From the NCBI GenBank assembly GCA_947631345.1, contig CANRKW010000033.1:1-10881 (forward strand): a stretch of 10,881 bases of DNA, written 5' to 3'. A model generated the notes under the pieces. It ran no database searches. It had not been told where the DNA came from and was given only the letters and a program-made list of their open reading frames with translations. Every line of letters begins with the position of its first letter. The stretch's first letter is position 1. Source of the DNA: an uncultured Bacilli bacterium (lineage in GTDB: Bacteria; Bacillota_I; Bacilli_A; RF39; UBA660). The position numbers and the translations under genes are program-made. Positions 5,569-10,881 of this stretch are shown one piece after another.

Positions 5569-6567
5569 ATGAAAAGAATTTTGACTGGGTTAAAACCAAC
5601 TGGAGATATAACATTAGGTAATTATATTGGAGCTATTAAACAAATGGTAAATTTACAAGATGAGTATGATTCATATTTATTTGTGGCTGATTTACACGCA
5701 CTTACTTTATATCAAGATCCAATATTATTAAATGAAAGAATTAGAAAATTTATTGCTATGTATATAGCTTGTGGAATAGATCCAAGTAAAAATACAATAT
5801 ATATTCAATCTGAAAATGAGTTTATTCCTGCAATGTCTTATTTACTAGAGTGTTCTACACCTTTTGGAGAGGCATCTAGGATGATTCAATTTAAAGAAAA
5901 AAGTAAGCAAAATAAGAATTTCGGAGTAGGACTTTTTACATATCCTATATTAATGGCTGCTGATATATTATATTGTGATGCTGATTTAGTACCTGTTGGA
6001 ATTGATCAACTTCAACATGTAGAACTTTCTAGAGATATTGCAATTAGATTTAATAATAAATATGGTAAAGTCTTTAATATACCAGAACCTCTTTTAAATG
6101 AAAATGCAGAAAAAATATATGATTTAAAAAATCCTACAAAGAAAATGAGTAAATCGGAAGAAAATCCTAGTGGTGTTATTAGTTTATTTGATGATGTAAA
6201 AGAAGTTAAGAAGAAAATAATGGGGGCTACTACTGATTCACTTAATAAAGTACATTATGATATGGAAAATCAAAGAGGTATATCTAATTTATTAGTTATA
6301 GCAAGTTCATTAACAAATATTAAAATAGAAGAAATTGAGAATGAATTTGAAGGTAAAGGTTATAAAGAATTTAAAGAATATGTAAGTGAGGTTGTAGTAG
6401 ATTTTATTAGTGATATACAAGAAAAATACAATAAAATAATAAATAGTAAAGAATTAGAGGAAATATTAGATAAAGGTAGAGAAAAAACAAGAAAATTAGC
6501 AAAAGAAAAGTATGAATTAATGAAAGAAAAATTAGGAGTAACTAGAAAACAAATAAGTAGGATGTGA
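5569..6567 (+). CDS. trpS: Tryptophan--tRNA ligase
   Basis: This cytoplasmic class Ic synthetase charges tRNA-Trp using ATP. It has 332 residues, the normal family length. The HIGH-type signature is PTGDITLGNYIG at 10-21. The family segment VPVGIDQLQHVELSRD is at 141-156, and KMSKS is at 192-196, followed by SEENPSG. Both ATP-binding signatures are intact. The gene has a short leader with GAGG as Shine-Dalgarno. There is no room upstream for a T-box or trp-sensing leader, since only 23 bases separate it from the previous gene. The TTG start of lspA follows after six bases, so the two are probably co-transcribed. Confidence 0.96.
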   Translation: MKRILTGLKPTGDITLGNYIGAIKQMVNLQDEYDSYLFVADLHALTLYQDPILLNERIRKFIAMYIACGIDPSKNTIYIQSENEFIPAMSYLLECSTPFGEASRMIQFKEKSKQNKNFGVGLFTYPILMAADILYCDADLVPVGIDQLQHVELSRDIAIRFNNKYGKVFNIPEPLLNENAEKIYDLKNPTKKMSKSEENPSGVISLFDDVKEVKKKIMGATTDSLNKVHYDMENQRGISNLLVIASSLTNIKIEEIENEFEGKGYKEFKEYVSEVVVDFISDIQEKYNKIINSKELEEILDKGREKTRKLAKEKYELMKEKLGVTRKQISRM

Positions 6568-6573
6568 TAACTT

Positions 6574-7065
6574 TTGAAAAAAATTAAATATATTATTCTT
6601 ATATTTATTACTTTTTTGGCTGATCAAATAAGTAAATATATAATAATGCATAACTTGACTTTAAATAGTTCTAAAGAAGTAATAAAAGGCTTTTTTAACT
6701 TAACATATACTAAAAACAACGGGGCTGCTTTTGGCCTATTTGGTGGTAAAACTGTATTTATAATGATAATATCATTTTTAGTTCTTTTATATTTGTTATT
6801 TGAATTGTTTAGACATAAAAAAAAGAATATTGTACTTGATGTTTCTTTATCATTTTTAATAGGTGGACTTTTAGGAAACTTATTAGATAGAATAGTATAT
6901 GGTAGTGTAAGAGATTTTTTAGACTTTAATATATTTGGCTATGATTTTGCAATTTTCAATATTGGAGATGTTTTTATAGTAAGTGGATGCATATTATTCC
7001 TTATTGGAGTTTTTATGGAGGAAACTAATGAAAATAGTAGTAAAAGAAGAATTAAAAGGAAATAG
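6574..7065 (+). CDS. lspA: Lipoprotein signal peptidase (signal peptidase II)
   Basis: This integral membrane aspartic peptidase removes the signal peptide from diacylglyceryl-modified prolipoproteins. It has 163 residues and a TTG start six bases after trpS; AGGA at about 6559-6562 is a weak, somewhat distant Shine-Dalgarno. The four expected hydrophobic segments are at about 4-24, 60-80, 88-106 and 124-147. Conserved family parts are DQISKYII (17-24), NNGAAFGLF (48-56), GNLLDR (101-106), VRDFLDF with catalytic Asp114, and FNIGD with catalytic Asp132. The C-terminal tail is charged and cytosolic, and its codons overlap the next gene by 38 bases. Confidence 0.95.
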   Translation: MKKIKYIILIFITFLADQISKYIIMHNLTLNSSKEVIKGFFNLTYTKNNGAAFGLFGGKTVFIMIISFLVLLYLLFELFRHKKKNIVLDVSLSFLIGGLLGNLLDRIVYGSVRDFLDFNIFGYDFAIFNIGDVFIVSGCILFLIGVFMEETNENSSKRRIKRK

Positions 7066-7918
7066 ATTAGATAATTATTTAACTTCTCTTTTAAATACAT
7101 CTAGAAGTAATGTGAAAAAGCATATAAATTTAGGAGATGTTTTAGTAAATAATCAGAAAGTAAAATCTGGTTATAGTTTAAAAGTAAATGATGTTATAGA
7201 ATATAGTTTATGGAATGAAGAAACACCTTTAGAAAAAGAAGATATACCATTAGATATATATTATGAAGACGAATACATAATAGTTGTAAACAAGAAAAGT
7301 GGTATGGTAGTTCATCCTGGAAACGGTAATAAAAGCCATACTTTGGTAAATGCTTTAATGTATCATACTGATAATTTAAGTACAGATAATGGTAAAGATA
7401 GACCTGGTATTGTACATAGAATTGACAAAGATACATCTGGTTTACTTTTAGTTGCCAAAACAAATGAAGCACATAGAATATTATCTTTAGACTTTAAAAA
7501 TAAAAATATAAAAAGAAAATATATAGCTTTAGTAAGTGGGGTAATAGAAACTGAAAGTGGTAAAATAAATGCACCTATTGGAAGAAGTGAAAAGGATAGA
7601 AAAAAGATGTGTGTAACAGAGAAGAATAGTAAAAATGCTATTACTAATTTTAGAGTTTTGGAAAGATATAAAAAAGCAACTCTTATCGAATGTATACTAG
7701 AAACTGGAAGAACTCATCAAATAAGAGTACACCTTTCATATATAAAACATCCTTTAATAAATGATCCATTATATGGTAGTGTTATAGATAAAGATTATGG
7801 TCAAATGTTACACGCAGGATATTTAGGTTTTAATCATCCCATTACAAATGAATTTATGGAATTTAATGCACCTTTAGAAGATAAATTTATAGAAATACTT
7901 TCTAAATTTAAAAATTAA
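7028..7918 (+). CDS. rluD: RluA/RluD-family 23S rRNA pseudouridine synthase
   Basis: This enzyme converts specific uridines in large-subunit rRNA to pseudouridine. ATG 7028 is chosen because GGAGG (7017-7021) lies six bases upstream, and it gives the expected N-terminus; upstream in-frame codons would only add a stretch antiparallel to no known domain. The product has 296 residues. An S4-like RNA-binding domain spans about 10-60 (NRLDNYL, VLVNNQKVKSGY). The catalytic domain has HRIDKDTSGLLLVAK with the catalytic Asp133, then ETGRTHQIRVHL (225-236) and HPLINDPLYG. It overlaps lspA by 38 bases, which suggests translational coupling; lspA and an rluD-like gene (ylyB) are also adjacent in B. subtilis. 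The exact target uridines cannot be assigned from sequence. Confidence 0.92.
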   Translation: MKIVVKEELKGNRLDNYLTSLLNTSRSNVKKHINLGDVLVNNQKVKSGYSLKVNDVIEYSLWNEETPLEKEDIPLDIYYEDEYIIVVNKKSGMVVHPGNGNKSHTLVNALMYHTDNLSTDNGKDRPGIVHRIDKDTSGLLLVAKTNEAHRILSLDFKNKNIKRKYIALVSGVIETESGKINAPIGRSEKDRKKMCVTEKNSKNAITNFRVLERYKKATLIECILETGRTHQIRVHLSYIKHPLINDPLYGSVIDKDYGQMLHAGYLGFNHPITNEFMEFNAPLEDKFIEILSKFKN

Positions 7919-8363
7919 TTATATATAAAACTAAACTAGTTATAAATGCATAGAAGGAAAATAAAGTGTAGAAAATTAAAGGAATACAAGCTTTTTTACT
8001 TATTTTATTAGTTTCAATTATTAAAAATATACTACTAATAAAAGTAACACTACACATAACAAAACCTAATATTGGACTCATAAGATAAAAGAATACATAA
8101 CTAAATAATTGATTTGCTAAATAATTAGTAATAAGAACATAAAAGTAATCAGTTTCTTTAAATATATTAGTTTTATTTATAACAATAAAAATACTAATAG
8201 CAATTAAAATATAAAGAATAAACCATATAATACTAAAAAGAGTGGGACTTAATGTAAATTTAGGTAATTCTAAATTATTATAAAACAAATCATTATATTT
8301 AAAAATAAAACCACTAATAAACCACGGGATTAAACATAGCAAAAACATAAAAAACTTTTTCAT
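7908..8363 (-). CDS. tspO: TspO/MBR-family membrane protein
   Basis: The product has 151 residues and about five hydrophobic segments, the usual TspO size and topology. It reads from ATG at 8363 downwards, with AAAGGTGAT upstream on the minus strand. Family features are LPKFTLSPTLFSIIWFILYILIAIS at about 33-57 (the P-x-F ... W-x-x-LY block), NQLFSYVFFYLMSP at about 84-97, and a final YTLFSFYAFITSLVLYIIN. Several aromatic positions normally Trp are replaced by Phe or Ile, so this is a divergent member. TspO proteins bind porphyrins and other hydrophobic ligands; the function in spore formers is unclear. Its 3' end overlaps that of the convergent pseudouridine synthase gene by 11 bases, and it is transcribed divergently from the rhomboid gene. 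Confidence 0.8.
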   Translation of the reverse strand: MKKFFMFLLCLIPWFISGFIFKYNDLFYNNLELPKFTLSPTLFSIIWFILYILIAISIFIVINKTNIFKETDYFYVLITNYLANQLFSYVFFYLMSPILGFVMCSVTFISSIFLIIETNKISKKACIPLIFYTLFSFYAFITSLVLYIINF

Positions 8364-8373
8364 TTATATCACC

Positions 8374-8402
8374 TTTACTAATTTTATGAAAAAGAGTATT
8401 AT
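8374..8402 (+). promoter_or_regulatory. Probable sigma-A promoter of the rhomboid-rarA operon
   Basis: TTTACT at 8374-8379 (four of six -35 positions) is followed after 17 bases by TATTAT at 8397-8402. The start would be near 8409, ahead of the strong AAAGGAGG Shine-Dalgarno at 8414-8421. The region is very AT-rich, so other -10 registers are possible. Confidence 0.45.
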
Positions 8403-8403
8403 A
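8398..8403 (-). promoter_or_regulatory. Possible -10 element of the tspO promoter
   Basis: Read on the minus strand, 8403-8398 is TATAAT. It would start transcription near 8391, about 28 bases before the tspO ATG. No clear -35 was found. It overlaps the rhomboid -10, so the two divergent promoters would compete for the same DNA. Confidence 0.3.
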
Positions 8404-8428
8404 TTATTATAAAAAAGGAGGCAAAAAG

Positions 8429-9559
8429 TTGACAAATATAACTGTAAGTATGAAAGATGAAATAGTAATGAAAATACTTCATTATTTCGTAACTAAAGAA
8501 AATTATAGGCCAATTATAGTTAGTGGAGTACAAAACGAAATATGGCTAGAAAATTTAGATAAAGATATATCATTAATAAGAATTAATATAAATTATATAC
8601 ATAATAACGAACAATTAAAAACTGATATGAGAAAATGTGAAGCAATAAGAAAAAGCATAAAAAAGAAAACATATAAACTTAACTTAAATATGCTCAACTT
8701 ACTGGTGGATGTAAGAGATGAGGTTTCCTTAATTAGTGATAAATGTATAGAAAGTATTAAAATAGATAAAGTTTCTGACTTAAAAAAGAACGATATATTT
8801 AATACATTTTTTCCTAAATTTAAAGAAAGTGTAAGTGGTAAAAAAGCAGGGGTAATGGGAATGCTTCAAATGACTGAAGAACTAAATGAAAAGACAAAAA
8901 CTGAAGAAAAGAAGCTATCTAAAGTATTTAGAAATATAAAAGCTCCAATTATTACATATGCTTTAATTATAATAAACATATTAATATATATAATATCTCT
9001 TTTTAATCAAAACTTTTTCATATATTATTTTGCTAATAAATTTGAGTTTGTTCAAAATGGAGAAATATATAGATTAATAACTTCTATGTTTTTACACGCG
9101 AATATTTTACATTTACTATTTAATATGTATGCTCTTTATATGTTAGGCCCTCAAATAGAAAAATTATATGGAAAGTTTAAATACTTATTAATATATTTAG
9201 GTTCTGGTTTATTTGGCTCTTTATTTTCAGTAATAACAAATAATAGCTTTGGAATAGGTGCATCAGGTGCAATATTTGGCTTATTTGGTGCTTTAATCTA
9301 TTTTGGCTTAAAATACAGGGCTACATTGGATGGATTTATAAGAAGTGGAATAATACCAGTACTTATAATTAACTTAATAATTGGACTAGTTTATCAAAGT
9401 ATAGACTTATCCGCACATATAGGAGGGTTATTAGGAGGAATGCTTCTTAGTTATACATTATGTGTTCCTAATAAAGAAAATAAATCAGATAGAATAAATG
9501 GAATAATAATATCAGTAATTTCTTTAATAGCCCTTTTCTATATACTTATGCTTAAATAG
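8429..9559 (+). CDS. Rhomboid-family intramembrane serine protease with cytosolic N-terminal region
   Basis: The TTG start is preceded by AAAGGAGG (8414-8421) at seven bases, which decides it over the in-frame ATG at 8450. The product has 376 residues. Residues 1-170 are soluble, charged and mostly helical near 145-168; this region resembles in placement the cytosolic N-terminal domain of B. subtilis YqgP/GluP, but there are no C-terminal TPR repeats. Residues ~172-374 hold about seven hydrophobic segments with the rhomboid core: HLLFN (His228, Asn232 of the HxxxN motif), GASGAIFG with the nucleophile Ser279, and SAHIGGLLGG with catalytic His330. The catalytic dyad is complete. Substrates cannot be predicted. 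The rarA Shine-Dalgarno overlaps its stop codon, so both genes are likely one operon. Confidence 0.92.
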   Translation: MTNITVSMKDEIVMKILHYFVTKENYRPIIVSGVQNEIWLENLDKDISLIRININYIHNNEQLKTDMRKCEAIRKSIKKKTYKLNLNMLNLLVDVRDEVSLISDKCIESIKIDKVSDLKKNDIFNTFFPKFKESVSGKKAGVMGMLQMTEELNEKTKTEEKKLSKVFRNIKAPIITYALIIINILIYIISLFNQNFFIYYFANKFEFVQNGEIYRLITSMFLHANILHLLFNMYALYMLGPQIEKLYGKFKYLLIYLGSGLFGSLFSVITNNSFGIGASGAIFGLFGALIYFGLKYRATLDGFIRSGIIPVLIINLIIGLVYQSIDLSAHIGGLLGGMLLSYTLCVPNKENKSDRINGIIISVISLIALFYILMLK

Positions 9560-9567
9560 GAGGACAA

Positions 9568-10869
9568 ATGGATTTATTTACAACTGATAATTATGAATAT
9601 AAACCTTTAGCAGATAAAATGAGACCTCAAACATTAGATGAATTCTTTGGACAAACTAAAATAGTGGGAGAAAATTCTCCAATAAGACTAATGATAGAAA
9701 ATGATAAAGTGACAAGTATGATATTCTATGGACCTCCAGGGGTAGGGAAAACAACATTAGCAAAAATAATAGCAAAAAAAACTAATTCATCATTTCAAGA
9801 AATATCTGCTGTAACTTCTGGTATAAAAGAAATAAAAGAGATAATAGAAATAGCTAAATATAATAAAACAAATGGTAGAAAAACAATTCTTTTTGTAGAT
9901 GAAATACATAGATTTAATAAAGCAGTACAAGACGCGTTTTTACCTTTTGTTGAAAATGGAGATATAATATTAATAGGTGCGACTACTGAAAATCCATCTT
10001 TTGAACTAAACAATGCCTTGCTTTCTAGAGTTAAAGTATATGTATTAGAAAGTCTTAGTATAGATGACTTAATACAAGTAATAAAAAGAGCTTTAAGTAA
10101 AGAATACAAAGATGTTAATATCGAAGAAGATGGAATAAAACTAATAGCAAGTGTTTCTAATGGAGACGCTAGAGGTGCTTTAAATACATTAGAAAATTTA
10201 ATAAATTTAACTAAAGATAAAAATGGTATAAAGAATATAACTAAAAAAGATGTAGCAAATTTATTAGAAAGTAAGGCTTTTTTATATGATAAAAATGGAG
10301 AAGAACATTATAATTTAATATCAGCTTTACATAAATCTATGAGAAATACTGATCCTGATGCAGCCTTATATTACTTAGCTAGGATGCTTTCTTCTGGAGA
10401 AGATCCACTTTATATAGCAAGAAGACTTGTAAGATTTGCTTCTGAAGATATAGGCCTTGCAAACCCGAATGCATTAACTCAAGCAATAAATGCATATAAT
10501 GCAGCACATTTTTTAGGAATGCCCGAATGCAACGTAAATTTAGCACAAGCAGTGGTGTACTTAAGTGTAAGCCCTAAATCTAATTCATTATATACTGGTT
10601 ATAGTCAAGCAAATGAAGATGCAATAAAAACTAAAAACGAAAAAGTACCACTTCATTTAAGAAATGCAGTTACAAAATTAGACGAATCTTTTGGTTATGG
10701 AAAAGGCTATAAATATGCTCACGAATATGAAAATAAAATAACTAATATGGAATGTTTACCACCATCATTAAAGGGGAAAAAATATTATATTCCATCTAAT
10801 ATAGGAAATGAAAAAAATATAAAAGAAGTATTAAAAGAAGTAGAAAAAATAAAAGCAAATTTAAAATAA
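9568..10869 (+). CDS. rarA: Replication-associated recombination protein A (RarA/MgsA)
   Basis: This AAA+ ATPase is related to clamp-loader subunits and acts at stalled replication forks. It has 433 residues, full length, with AGGAGG (9558-9563) ahead of the ATG. The N-terminal PLADKMRPQTLDEFFGQ is the family signature. Walker A is GPPGVGKTT (55-63), Walker B ILFVDEIH (107-114), sensor 1 GATTENPSFE (137-146) and the arginine-finger segment LLSR has Arg154. The C-terminal half holds the tetramerisation and associated domains, with KSMRNTDPDAALYYLARM, SEDIGLANPNAL and a closing HEYENKITNMECLP-type segment. It lies nine bases after the rhomboid gene. No terminator is visible in the 12 bases left in the window. 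Confidence 0.96.
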   Translation: MDLFTTDNYEYKPLADKMRPQTLDEFFGQTKIVGENSPIRLMIENDKVTSMIFYGPPGVGKTTLAKIIAKKTNSSFQEISAVTSGIKEIKEIIEIAKYNKTNGRKTILFVDEIHRFNKAVQDAFLPFVENGDIILIGATTENPSFELNNALLSRVKVYVLESLSIDDLIQVIKRALSKEYKDVNIEEDGIKLIASVSNGDARGALNTLENLINLTKDKNGIKNITKKDVANLLESKAFLYDKNGEEHYNLISALHKSMRNTDPDAALYYLARMLSSGEDPLYIARRLVRFASEDIGLANPNALTQAINAYNAAHFLGMPECNVNLAQAVVYLSVSPKSNSLYTGYSQANEDAIKTKNEKVPLHLRNAVTKLDESFGYGKGYKYAHEYENKITNMECLPPSLKGKKYYIPSNIGNEKNIKEVLKEVEKIKANLK

Positions 10870-10881
10870 TATATAAAACTT

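Noticed and set aside
7883..7909. AT-only imperfect hairpin at the convergent ends of rluD and tspO as a shared terminator
   Set aside because: The stem has bulges, almost no G-C pairs, and no T-run follows on either strand.
1..10881. Mycoplasma-type code (TGA as Trp), suggested by the low G+C
   Set aside because: TGA ends trpS and the PRC-barrel gene at family-typical lengths, and Trp positions use TGG.

Overview
The window comes from a very AT-rich, low-GC Firmicute (Bacillota) chromosome. By eye the G+C is about a quarter. It carries endospore-formation genes (spoIIGA, sigE, sigG) and uses the standard bacterial code: TGA is a stop in trpS and in the PRC-barrel gene, and Trp is TGG. Nearly all arginines are AGA. 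An uncultured gut Bacilli or Clostridia lineage would fit, but the sequence alone does not fix the genus.

Layout from left to right. (1) At 1-1127 is the 3' part of a repetitive, cysteine-paired protein made of 28-residue CPxGG units, closed by a clear terminator. (2) At 1202-1933 is an unrecognised 243-residue soluble protein with its own extended -10 promoter and its own terminator. (3) At 1984-4285 is the conserved sporulation block: spoIIGA (membrane aspartic protease), sigE (mother-cell sigma factor made as a pro-protein) and sigG (late forespore sigma factor). A sigma-F/G-like promoter lies before sigG and a terminator after it. (4) At 4389-5294 is a gene that looks foreign to the block. 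It has a strong housekeeping promoter with operator-like symmetry and encodes an ORF6N DNA-binding domain, a coiled coil and a phospholipase-D-like half-site. (5) At 5318-5545 is a YlmC/YmxH PRC-barrel protein, which often sits directly after sigG in spore formers, so the ORF6N gene appears to interrupt that synteny. (6) At 5569-7918 are trpS, lspA and an RluD-type pseudouridine synthase, packed tightly with the last two overlapping. (7) At 7908-8363 on the minus strand is a TspO/MBR-family membrane protein whose 3' end overlaps that of the pseudouridine synthase gene. (8) At 8429-10869 are a rhomboid protease with a long cytosolic N-terminal region and rarA, probably one operon.

How the genes work together. 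SpoIIGA is expected to activate pro-sigma-E, and SigG takes over in the forespore. The flanking genes are housekeeping: tRNA charging, lipoprotein signal peptide removal, 23S rRNA modification, membrane proteolysis and replication-fork maintenance. The parts most worth a second look are the repeat protein, the ORF6N-PLD gene with its control region, and the unknown gene squeezed between two terminators next to spoIIGA. No tRNA, rRNA, CRISPR array, insertion sequence or gene-free stretch above 300 bases was found.
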